A stretch of 6,611 nt of DNA from JAWXVD01 sp044425705 (GTDB lineage Bacteria > Bacillota > Clostridia > Lachnospirales > Lachnospiraceae): contig JAWXVD010000162.1 of the NCBI GenBank assembly GCA_044425705.1, forward strand, positions 1 through 6,611, in the 5' to 3' direction. The translations under genes were made by a program, and so were the position numbers. Under the pieces are notes generated by a model. The model was given only the letters and a program-made list of their open reading frames with translations. It did not search any database and was not told the DNA's origin. This document shows, in pieces, positions 1 through 5,811 of this stretch. The number at the start of each line of letters is the position of its first letter. Positions within the stretch are counted from its first letter, which is position 1.

Positions 1-1204
1 TACTTACAAAAACAAGACCTCGACTAGCTGCTACAATCACGGATTCAAGCCCTTTTCCTATAAAGGTAAAATACCCTGAATTTAATATATTAAATCCCGA
101 CATTAAAAACGATATTCCATATAGCTTGCCACCTGATGCAGCTAATTGTACTAACGCAGGTTCATCTTTAATGAATAATCCTACAAGCTGTTCTCCAGCA
201 AAAAATAAAAGTAAAAACAAAATTATTCCAAAGATGAAGTTTGTAACATATGCAATCTTCATCATCTGTTTTACTCGCTTGATATCATTTGTGCCAAAGT
301 TATAGCTTATAATAGGACCTATGCCATCAGATATACCGAATAACAGCATACCACCAAATGTACCCATATAGTTAATCGCTGTAAAGGCAGCTACGCCACC
401 TGCCCCTGCAATTTGCATCAGCGAAGTGTTGAATAAAAAAGCCGTTACAGCAATAGAAATCGTGTTAATTCCTTCAGACGAGCCATTATATAAAGTTTTT
501 CCGATGCATTCCGTTGAAAATTTGCCTACAAAAACATTAAGCACATTCTCTTTATTAAGCATCGGCGAAACTACAAATAATAGCGCCGAAATATATGCTG
601 TTCCTGTTGCAAGTGCAGCACCCATAACACCCATATCTAAACGTGCAATGAGAAGGTAGTCGAGTGATATATTGACAATAATACTGATTATCGAACCATA
701 AAAATATCGTTCAGGTCTACCTATAATGCGGTTTAGAAAGCCAAAATAAAACATAGTACACATTGGAATTGCAAAAATGGAAATCCACTTAATATATGTT
801 GCTGTATCTGAAACTAAAGTTGCATCAGCACCTAGCAAATTAGCTAGTTGTGTATTTAAGGTTAAACCTAGCATTGTAACGATAGCTGCACTTATCCAAA
901 TAATAATCTTAAAGGTATGAAAACAATTTTGCGCTTTTTCTTTGTTTCCATTTCCAAGATTTAACCCTACATAACTTTGCGTACCAATACTTATAATCAT
1001 ACTGATACCTATTATAAGATGCATAAATGGCTGGGCGATATTAACACTCGCAAGAGCATTACTACTTACATGATTTCCTATAAACATCCCGTCAATCATA
1101 CCTTGTGTCCCTGAAATAATCATGGCGATTACTGCAGGAATGGCATATGTTATAAATAGCATGGAGATACTTTTTGTACTTAAAATATTACTCGTTGTTT
1201 TCAT
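1..1204 (-). CDS. MATE-family multidrug efflux transporter, MepA-like (3' end beyond window)
   Basis: The frame is open from an ATG at 1204 to the left edge, giving about 401 residues with no stop. MATE pumps are usually about 450 residues, so some 50 C-terminal residues lie outside. It should be an inner-membrane multidrug exporter driven by Na+ or H+. The protein is a chain of hydrophobic helices. It shows MATE hallmarks: an N-terminal 'AIPAVIAMIISGTQGMIDGM' helix, 'GTQSYVGLNLGNGNKEKA' after helix 2, the second-half counterpart 'GISDGIGPIISYNFGTND', and 'FIGKGLESVIVAASRG' near the end. The start lies 17 bp inside the end of the marR-type gene, so the two are co-transcribed and probably translationally coupled. 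The regulator-then-pump order matches mepR-mepA. Family assignment is secure; substrates cannot be read from sequence. Confidence 0.95.
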   Translation of the reverse strand, partial: MKTTSNILSTKSISMLFITYAIPAVIAMIISGTQGMIDGMFIGNHVSSNALASVNIAQPFMHLIIGISMIISIGTQSYVGLNLGNGNKEKAQNCFHTFKIIIWISAAIVTMLGLTLNTQLANLLGADATLVSDTATYIKWISIFAIPMCTMFYFGFLNRIIGRPERYFYGSIISIIVNISLDYLLIARLDMGVMGAALATGTAYISALLFVVSPMLNKENVLNVFVGKFSTECIGKTLYNGSSEGINTISIAVTAFLFNTSLMQIAGAGGVAAFTAINYMGTFGGMLLFGISDGIGPIISYNFGTNDIKRVKQMMKIAYVTNFIFGIILFLLLFFAGEQLVGLFIKDEPALVQLAASGGKLYGISFLMSGFNILNSGYFTFIGKGLESVIVAASRGLVFVS

Positions 1205-1640
1205 GTATTGCCTCTCTAGATACCATATCCCCTATCAAATTTAGCAACTCACATAAATTATGAATTTCCTCATTCGAATATTTTCCATCAATTCTTTGCG
1301 AAAGTTCTTTTCCGAACTTTTCACCAGAATAATTAAAATATATACTTTCATTTACAAAGAGGTAATAAACTCTTTTGTCATTATCACATTGCTTTCGAGT
1401 CACATACCCTTTTTTGATAAGTTCTTTGATTTTCTTCGTAACCGATGGTCGTGAAACATGAAGCATATCGGCTATTTGTGTAGATGTATATTCTCCTTGG
1501 TGGGCAGATATTATATCAAGATAAAGCAAATCATTATAAGTAAGTTTCGTTTCATCTTGCAAGCTATTTTGTAATTTTAGTTCAAAAATGGATAAATCGT
1601 GATAAAATTTACCCATTGCTTTTGTCAATTCAGTATTCAT
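1188..1640 (-). CDS. MarR-family transcriptional repressor of the adjacent MATE pump
   Basis: A 150-residue protein of typical MarR length. The winged helix lies at about residues 33-100: 'LTYNDLLYLDIISAHQGEYT' leads into a helix-turn-helix, 'TSTQIADMLHVSRPSVTKKI', followed by the wing 'GYVTRKQCDNDKRVYYLFVN'. The D-x-[RK]-x signature of the wing appears as DNDKRVYYL. The flanking helices would form the dimer interface. The ATG at 1640 is preceded by a perfect AGGAGG (1647-1652) at good spacing. The gene leads an operon with the MATE transporter, which starts inside its last 17 bp, as in mepR-mepA. It almost certainly represses its own promoter through the large palindrome at 1656-1701, with a toxic ligand releasing it. 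The ligand is unknown. Confidence 0.95.
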   Translation of the reverse strand: MNTELTKAMGKFYHDLSIFELKLQNSLQDETKLTYNDLLYLDIISAHQGEYTSTQIADMLHVSRPSVTKKIKELIKKGYVTRKQCDNDKRVYYLFVNESIYFNYSGEKFGKELSQRIDGKYSNEEIHNLCELLNLIGDMVSREAIHENNE

Positions 1641-1655
1641 TTTTATCCTCCTCGT

Positions 1656-1709
1656 ATAATATAGTTGCGTAATAATAATTATTATAACGCAACTATATTA
1701 TTTTGTCAA
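1656..1709 (-). promoter_or_regulatory. marR-MATE promoter embedded in a 46-bp palindromic operator
   Basis: On the minus strand a perfect -35 TTGACA (1704-1709) and a perfect -10 TATAAT (1681-1686) are separated by 17 bp. From 1656 to 1701 the DNA is palindromic about 1678/1679, with 22 of 23 base pairs matching. The one mismatch (1671/1686) falls on the first T of the TATAAT box. The arms contain AGTTGCGT and ACGCAACT. A symmetric site covering the spacer, the -10 box and the start of transcription is what a dimeric MarR repressor would bind, and its length leaves room for two dimers. Confidence 0.88.
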
Positions 1710-1842
1710 TGAAGTAATAAAAGCTAGGAACATCTTTTCACATCGCATCCAGCTTCGTAATATTCTATTATTTGTAGTCCATATCAGATTTTCTAAATCG
1801 ATGTATCAGTTACTTCATAATTAGATTTATTTGCCTACTTAA

Positions 1843-1860
1843 AGGGGGAGGCTATCCCCT
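1843..1860 (-). terminator. Possible weak terminator downstream of the 175-residue ORF
   Basis: About 20 bases past the stop at 1880, the minus-strand RNA can form AGGGG/CCCCU with a short loop, followed only by UU and AAGU. The stem is G+C-rich, which is unusual here, but the U tract is poor, so this is tentative. The rest of the 1710-1879 gap shows nothing convincing. Confidence 0.3.
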
Positions 1861-1879
1861 ATAGCGTGCAGTGCTCATT

Positions 1880-2407
1880 CTATTCAACATATACTCCAAT
1901 ATCATTGATTACTTCCGATGAAAGTTTAAGATATATTTCGTAAAAATCATCATCATTATGAGCCACCAAAATATCGCTTTCATTGCGCTCTCGTAACCAA
2001 TCACCTATTATAATCAAGTCACTATAAATATTCTCTATATCATATGCAAAATTGGTTGTTTCTCCATTTGTATTAGCTAAGACATAATCTTCAAGTGCTG
2101 ATATATAAGCATCTATGACGATATCGTATTCCATACTTTCTGTAATTTTGCTTACACTTTCGTAGTCTTGCATAGATGAATTTAGTTGCTCTATTGCGTG
2201 TAGTAAATCCGATGGTGTTGTATTTTTTAATTCTAAACGATGTGTGGCGTTGGCAAATGAAGCTTGGTAATTATTAATTGTTGTTTGCTCCCTTACGTAA
2301 GTTGATTGTTTTTCTTGATTTAGCTCATTTGCAAAATGAATAGATGTTACAACAGAAACAACGCAGATGATTGCAAGAATAATGATTGTTACCTTAAATT
2401 TTTTCAT
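1880..2407 (-). CDS. Membrane-anchored protein of unknown function, coupled to fic
   Basis: A 175-residue protein I do not recognise. Residues 1-5 are basic (MKKFK), followed by one hydrophobic helix at about 6-25 (VTIIILAIICVVSVVTSIHF). No lipobox or clear signal-peptidase site follows, so it looks like a signal anchor with an outward-facing tail. The rest is acidic and probably helical (residues 30-175), including an acidic run 'HNDDDF'. There are no cysteines in the predicted external part and no catalytic motif. Its ATG shares one base with the fic stop codon (TAATG) and is served by AGGAG at 2414-2418 inside fic, so the two genes are translationally coupled. Whether they act together is inferred only from this overlap. 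The gene is real; its function is unknown. Confidence 0.8.
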   Translation of the reverse strand: MKKFKVTIIILAIICVVSVVTSIHFANELNQEKQSTYVREQTTINNYQASFANATHRLELKNTTPSDLLHAIEQLNSSMQDYESVSKITESMEYDIVIDAYISALEDYVLANTNGETTNFAYDIENIYSDLIIIGDWLRERNESDILVAHNDDDFYEIYLKLSSEVINDIGVYVE

Positions 2408-3459
2408 TATATTCTCCTGTTCATTATATAAAATGTAGCTTTTCCCTTTCCATGACGAGTTATAAAACCTTCCTCTGTAAGTTTTTTTAGAGAATTTTCA
2501 ATGGATGCTTTTCCTATTGTAGGAACAAGTTCCATGATTTCGCTCTTTGTAAACTTACCAATTTTATTGCCAACTGCTTTTCTAACCTGCTCTATCGCTG
2601 GGAGTTTTTCCTCTACATAATCCACCCTCATTTCAAAATCTCTGTAAGCTGCAAGGATAATACCAAGTATATATTTTATAAAAGGTACAGGATTATTTAT
2701 ATTTTCGTGCCAATTTATACCACATTCCTCAAGCACATCATAATATTTCATTTTCGTTTTTTCTATCTTGCTCTCTAAGCTTATATATCTACCTACCACA
2801 TAACCACAGCGGTACAGCAATAATGTTGTAAGAAGTCTCGACATACGACCATTACCATCGTTAAATGGGTGAATACACAAGAAGTCATTAATAAAAATAG
2901 GAATTAAAACTAACGGATCAATGACACAAGAATCAATTACACTATTAAAGCTCTCACAAATAGCATCAATTGCTCCTTCTGTTTCATAAGGTGGAAGCGG
3001 CATAAATCGAACCTTTTGCGTTCCATCTGCGCTCGTCTCAGCAATAATATTTTGTGTATTTTTAAATCTTCCTCCAATGGATTTTTCGGAGTATTTATAT
3101 AAATCTCTATGAAGTTGTAAGATGTATGAAGAACGAACAGGAATATATTCATAACTTTCGTGAATTGTATTAAGTACATCACGATACCCAATTATCTCTT
3201 CTTCATCTCTATTCCTGGGAGTCGCTTTTTCTAACATCAACTGTTTTACTCGTGTGCTTGTTGTAACAATGCCTTCAATTTTATTAGAAGCCTCTGTACT
3301 TTGAATTTTAGCAATTTCGATTAACTTATCCAATGCTTGGGGTTTTTGCTTTAAATAAAGTTCATGCCTACCTTTGTATTCATGTATTTGTGCAACCAGA
3401 CCTAGTAGCTCACTGTCCCACGCATAATCTTTTAATGTTGAATAATCAAAAAATCTCAT
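2407..3459 (-). CDS. Fic-family AMP-transferase, class II (N-terminal inhibitory helix), with C-terminal winged helix
   Basis: With the ATG at 3459 the protein has 350 residues. The Fic catalytic loop HPFNDGNGRMSR (about residues 197-208) fits HxFx[DE]GNGRxxR with every key residue present, including the catalytic His. The autoinhibition motif [ST]xxxE[GN] is present upstream as SNKIEG (about 58-63), placing it in class II, where the Glu blocks productive ATP binding. The last 60 residues look like a winged helix ('FTKSEIMELVPTIGKASIEN'), common in this subfamily. Expected activity is AMPylation of a protein target that cannot be named. I prefer 3459 to the GTG at 3495: AAAAGGGG sits 7 bases upstream of the ATG, the family usually begins near 'FDYSTLKDYAWD', and the predicted promoter would start transcription downstream of 3495. 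The gene appears intact. Confidence 0.92.
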   Translation of the reverse strand: MRFFDYSTLKDYAWDSELLGLVAQIHEYKGRHELYLKQKPQALDKLIEIAKIQSTEASNKIEGIVTTSTRVKQLMLEKATPRNRDEEEIIGYRDVLNTIHESYEYIPVRSSYILQLHRDLYKYSEKSIGGRFKNTQNIIAETSADGTQKVRFMPLPPYETEGAIDAICESFNSVIDSCVIDPLVLIPIFINDFLCIHPFNDGNGRMSRLLTTLLLYRCGYVVGRYISLESKIEKTKMKYYDVLEECGINWHENINNPVPFIKYILGIILAAYRDFEMRVDYVEEKLPAIEQVRKAVGNKIGKFTKSEIMELVPTIGKASIENSLKKLTEEGFITRHGKGKATFYIMNRRI

Positions 3460-3485
3460 TCGCCTACCCCTTTTCTTTTCCCCTA

Positions 3486-3514
3486 ATTGTACCACTATTT
3501 TAGGCGATAATCAA
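3486..3514 (-). promoter_or_regulatory. Promoter of the fic operon
   Basis: On the minus strand, -35 TTGATT (3509-3514), a 17-bp spacer and -10 TACAAT (3486-3491) with an extended TGG just before it. Transcription would begin near 3479, about 20 bases before the ATG at 3459. This agrees with the chosen start and rules out the GTG at 3495. The remaining gap to 3647 is AT-rich with no other clear signal. Confidence 0.7.
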
Positions 3515-3647
3515 TTCCTTAGGCTTACAAATATCATTTAGGTTTATTTTTAACCAAATTCACTATAATATACTGTTTCATAAAAGTATCAGTAGCAGGA
3601 GTAGACAGTTGTTTCTATTTTGCTCATACTCATAATCTTTTGCATAG

Positions 3648-3986
3648 CTATTCTTCTTTATTATTAGTTTTATAAACAATATATCCACACACAATGTAAA
3701 ATACAGCTAAGCCTATTATATAAGGCAAAGTATCAATATGCCTATGTCCTGCAAAACCACTTTGTGCATATATATAATCTCCTATAGGAATAATTAAGGC
3801 AATTACGCCACCATACCATTTTTTGAAACTTAGTAAAGCACCACTTATCCAAAGTGTAGCTACAATAACATAAATCCAGTATGGCCCATCTAATCTTATA
3901 ATGTTTTCAAATCCTACCCACAGCATGAATGCTGTCAGTAAAATTGCTGGGGCAAAGTATAAGAGTTTAAGTATAGGTTTTTTCAT
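3648..3986 (-). CDS. Small four-helix membrane protein, function unknown
   Basis: A 112-residue hydrophobic protein with about four membrane segments (near residues 7-26, 36-53, 57-74 and 86-106) and a lysine-rich tail (KTNNKEE). I see no transport or enzyme motif and do not recognise the family. It begins 6 bp after the stop of the XRE regulator gene, and its AGAAGGA ribosome site lies inside the end of that gene, so it is coupled to it. Pairs of a tiny XRE regulator and a small membrane protein are common in Bacillota, with the regulator usually controlling the pair. That role is inferred from position. Confidence 0.8.
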   Translation of the reverse strand: MKKPILKLLYFAPAILLTAFMLWVGFENIIRLDGPYWIYVIVATLWISGALLSFKKWYGGVIALIIPIGDYIYAQSGFAGHRHIDTLPYIIGLAVFYIVCGYIVYKTNNKEE

Positions 3987-3992
3987 AATTGT

Positions 3993-4193
3993 CTATCCTT
4001 CTTTCTTAGCAGAGAATAAATCATCAACCGTTGTTTCTAAGACTTCAGCAAGGCGAAATGCAAGAACCAATGTTGGATCATATTTGTTATTTTCAATGGA
4101 ATTAATAGTTTGTCGACTAACAGAACAATCCTTTGCTAAATCTTCTTGTGACAAACATTTATTTTTTCTAAGTAGTTTAATAGTATTCTCCAT
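3993..4193 (-). CDS. Small XRE/Cro-type helix-turn-helix regulator
   Basis: 66 residues, essentially one HTH_3 domain. The helix-turn-helix runs over about residues 12-36: 'KCLSQEDLAKDCSVSRQTIN' followed by SIENNKYDP, with the SRQTIN recognition helix typical of the compact XRE repressors of Bacillota. The C-terminal part 'LAFRLAEVLETTVDDLF' closes the domain as usual. The ATG follows immediately after the TAG of the upstream 48-codon ORF (TAGATG), with GGTGG just before it. Translation of this gene therefore probably depends on ribosomes finishing that ORF. It likely regulates its own cluster, including the membrane protein downstream. No operator palindrome was found immediately upstream, perhaps because the original promoter region is missing. 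Confidence 0.92.
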   Translation of the reverse strand: MENTIKLLRKNKCLSQEDLAKDCSVSRQTINSIENNKYDPTLVLAFRLAEVLETTVDDLFSAKKEG

Positions 4194-4340
4194 CTAACCA
4201 CCAAACTTCTTCTTATTGAATAGAAATCGGATGTTGAATAATATTCCAATAACAACAAGCTGAACAATATCATTTGCACCCTTTTCAAGCATGGGAAAAT
4301 CGGTAATATCACCTAAAACACTTATGAACAATAGAATCAT
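4194..4340 (-). CDS. 48-codon hydrophobic ORF abutting the XRE gene: small membrane protein or C-terminal remnant
   Basis: The frame runs from an ATG at 4340 to a TAG at 4194-4196 and ends directly against the XRE start codon. Its product has one hydrophobic stretch at the N-terminus (MILLFISVL), a polar loop 'GDITDFPMLEKGANDIVQ', a second hydrophobic stretch (LVVIGILFNIRFLF) and a basic end (NKKKFGG). This looks like the last two helices of a larger membrane protein. There is no ribosome binding site before the ATG and only 15 bp to the stop of the preceding immunity gene. I therefore favour a 5'-truncated gene whose tail survives because it couples translation to the regulator. A genuine small protein is the alternative. 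Confidence 0.5.
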   Translation of the reverse strand: MILLFISVLGDITDFPMLEKGANDIVQLVVIGILFNIRFLFNKKKFGG

Positions 4341-4355
4341 ATTAACAATAAAAAC

Positions 4356-4757
4356 TCATAATGAACATATTTCTTTTAATTTATTGATTTGCCATATACG
4401 TTCATTTATTACGGAATATTCTTCAAAATTGCTATTAATGTTTATAAGTTTAATCGCATAATCAGAAGCGACTATTCCATGCTCCTTCATATGTCCTGTT
4501 GCTACTGCATGACCTGTAACCCGCAAAGCAAGTTGTAGAAGTTTATCGTCACAAGCCTTTGCAAGTCTGTGTATTTGAAACCCAGAACATATTATTTCAT
4601 TATTCAAATATTGTGGAGCATAATCTTGTAAAATATGTGTCGCAAGTTCTATTGCCCAAGAAGCGATTTGCTTTTGAGTGGCTTTTTCAAATAATGAATC
4701 AAGTTCTTTTCTCAATACAGTGTCATCTGCAATCTTTATTTTAGGGAAAGTTGTCAT
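4356..4757 (-). CDS. Imm-5-like putative immunity protein, apparently shortened internally
   Basis: 133 residues. The segment ALRVTGHAVATGHMKEHG with SDYAIKLI following (about 77-105), IHRLAKACD before it (62-70) and the ERIWQINKLKEI ending (119-130) match the family annotated as 'putative immunity protein' (Imm-5-like), all-helical cytoplasmic proteins linked with polymorphic toxins. Family members as I remember them have about 20 more residues between the first helical pair and IHRLA, with a 'NELWQ...R.HDVRQAGF' block. Here SGFQ runs straight into IHRLAK. The ATG at 4757 has a good AAGGAG (4763-4768). A weak promoter may lie upstream (TTGTCC at 4812-4817 with an AT-rich -10 near 4790). It follows the PBECR4-like gene by 98 bp, so it could be its immunity or antitoxin partner. 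The deletion may have inactivated it. Confidence 0.65.
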   Translation of the reverse strand: MTTFPKIKIADDTVLRKELDSLFEKATQKQIASWAIELATHILQDYAPQYLNNEIICSGFQIHRLAKACDDKLLQLALRVTGHAVATGHMKEHGIVASDYAIKLININSNFEEYSVINERIWQINKLKEICSL

Positions 4758-4855
4758 AGCATCTCCTTCAACACTAAGTTCTATTTAAATATGATGGTTC
4801 ACATTAAGTTTGGACAAAAGACATACCGTCTACGGCGGTGTGAAGTTCAGCGTCC

Positions 4856-5491
4856 TTAACAGTCCTTTCTATTAGGAAGTCTGTTCACTTCAATTACTCC
4901 CTCAATATTGGTTATGTATTTTCCAATCATCAAATTATCACCCTGAATTATTTGATGATATTTCATTTCATTTTTCTTTTTTCTAAGGATCAGCTCCACT
5001 GGGAGCGCTTTCCTCTTATCTAATTCATTTCCTTTTAGTAATGTCATAGGTTTTCCAGCAAGAACATATCCTACTGTTACTGCATTTCCCTCTGTAGCAA
5101 ATGCACAATGTATTTTGTTTTTCTTAAAACTTTCTTCTGCATATACTACCTTCGAGAGCATCTCTAACATGATTGGTAATACCTGTATCTTCTGTCTAAC
5201 AGAACCTTTTACTTCCTTTTCAATCTGACCCTTTTTATAAAAATCAAAATCATCTAATTCTAAAGTTCCTTCCAGACATTTATCGAAAAATTCATCTCCT
5301 GAAAGTTCTGAATGGACCCCAACAAGATGCTTATAATTGCCTTTCGTTGCAGTAATTTCATAATATTTTCTCTGATGAAATGCAGGTGAACACAACAAAT
5401 AATCAAAATCTATATATACGCTCTTATATTTAGATGCAGATACAATTGCAATACTTCTCACACGTTCTTTAAAGCTCTCATATGTAATCAT
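4856..5491 (-). CDS. PBECR4-like protein, putative toxin-type RNase-fold domain
   Basis: 211 residues, no membrane segment or signal peptide. The middle resembles the PBECR4 domain (phage-Barnase-EndoU-ColicinE5/D-RelE-like nuclease 4) as I remember it. In order: KGNYKHLVGV (about 50-59), FFDKCLEGTL (68-77) with DDFDF after it, KIQVLPIML (about 101-109), then a basic, strand-rich C-terminal half with ELILRKKKNEMKYHQIIQGD. The fold would imply RNA cleavage or binding, but I cannot point to catalytic residues, and the match rests on pattern, not alignment. The ATG at 5491 has AAGGGGGG at 5497-5504, 5 bases upstream. The gene is transcribed from a strong promoter through a long folded leader and is followed by an immunity-like gene, a toxin-like context. 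Alternatively it is an unrelated phage or island hypothetical. Confidence 0.5.
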   Translation of the reverse strand: MITYESFKERVRSIAIVSASKYKSVYIDFDYLLCSPAFHQRKYYEITATKGNYKHLVGVHSELSGDEFFDKCLEGTLELDDFDFYKKGQIEKEVKGSVRQKIQVLPIMLEMLSKVVYAEESFKKNKIHCAFATEGNAVTVGYVLAGKPMTLLKGNELDKRKALPVELILRKKKNEMKYHQIIQGDNLMIGKYITNIEGVIEVNRLPNRKDC

Positions 5492-5661
5492 ATGTTCCCC
5501 CCTTGTTACCGCTTCAAACTATTACTATATGCAAAGTGAGAGAATGGCTTACGCCACTCTCTCACTGGTTTTTAGTAGTTATCTCTACAATCGAATGGGT
5601 TTTAGATCTCCATTCCGATCACTCGATAAGGTTTATGGTCTCTCATCCGACTCTTACTTGT
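5492..5661 (-). ncRNA. Structured ~170-nt leader RNA of the PBECR4-like gene
   Basis: The RNA predicted from the promoter at 5668-5696 runs about 170 nt before the ATG at 5491. From 5' to 3' it can fold a hairpin from ATCGGAATGG (5619-5610) with CCATTCGAT (5598-5590), one bulge and an 11-nt loop. Next is a small GUAG/CUAC hairpin (5588-5575), then the 13-bp hairpin at 5536-5565, and last the ribosome site. It contains no start codon with a usable reading frame of note. It matches no riboswitch consensus I know: no T-box ACC bulge signature, SAM, preQ1, guanidine or fluoride motifs. It is either a cis-regulatory leader or a small RNA released from the transcript. Confidence 0.55.
5536..5565 (-). 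terminator. 13-bp hairpin with GUAA tetraloop (attenuator or terminator candidate)
   Basis: On the minus-strand RNA, GUGAGAGAGUGGC pairs with GCCAUUCUCUCAC around a GUAA loop of the stable GNRA class. The only non-Watson-Crick pair is one G-U; on the plus strand that pair would be an A-C mismatch, so the hairpin suits minus-strand RNA. It is followed by UUUGCAUAU, a poor U tract, so termination would be partial. The 5' leader carries a second copy of UGAGAGA (5645-5639) that could pair with the 3' arm instead. Confidence 0.6.
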
Positions 5662-5667
5662 AATAGT

Positions 5668-5696
5668 ATAATAGCAAATGCCTGAGCAACTGTCAA
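5668..5696 (-). promoter_or_regulatory. Strong promoter of the leader/PBECR4-like transcript
   Basis: On the minus strand, a perfect -35 TTGACA (5691-5696), a 17-bp spacer and -10 TATTAT (5668-5673) preceded by an extended TGC. Transcription should start near 5661, about 170 bases before the coding start. The AT-rich stretch 5700-5811 upstream holds no gene. It contains one loose inverted repeat, AGTATTTC (5738-5745) and GAAATACT (5776-5783), with a 30-base loop. Confidence 0.75.
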
Positions 5697-5811
5697 TTAG
5701 TGCTCTATATATTATATGTCATATTTTAATTTTCTATAGTATTTCTAATATTTATTTTCTTCTTATGAATCTATTGAAATACTCTACCAAGTGTTGTATT
5801 TATATGAAACT

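Noticed and set aside
426..659. Plus-strand ORFs at 426-659, 1260-1454, 3901-4197, 4559-4744 and 6099-6311
   Set aside because: Each is antisense to a well-supported minus-strand gene or remnant, has no ribosome site or recognisable domain, and is explained by AT-rich chance frames.
1710..1842. Short frames upstream of the marR promoter as a transposase tail
   Set aside because: The longest stop-free piece is about 20 codons, with no start and no convincing motif.
2937..3191. 84-codon minus-strand ORF
   Set aside because: It lies in another frame wholly inside the Fic gene and has no domain; it is a shadow.
3460..3495. GTG start at 3495 giving a 362-residue Fic protein
   Set aside because: It has no ribosome site and lies upstream of the likely transcription start. 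The ATG at 3459 has AAAAGGGG before it and matches the usual N-terminus of the family.
4194..4757. TGA read-through fusing the immunity protein to the downstream hydrophobic ORF
   Set aside because: Sharing a frame has a one-in-three chance, TGG is used normally for Trp here, and there is no sign of a recoding element after the TGA.
5536..5573. Reading the 13-bp hairpin as a plus-strand terminator (TGGTTTTTAG follows it)
   Set aside because: No plus-strand gene precedes it, and the one non-canonical pair is a G-U only in minus-strand RNA. It could still block antisense transcription.
5503..5685. 60-codon plus-strand ORF across the leader region
   Set aside because: It is antisense to the promoter and folded leader, its sequence reflects the hairpin arms, and no plus-strand promoter or ribosome site supports it.
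5738..5783. Inverted repeat AGTATTTC/GAAATACT with a 30-base loop
   Set aside because: AT-rich, long loop, no U tract and no target-site features; expected by chance in such sequence.
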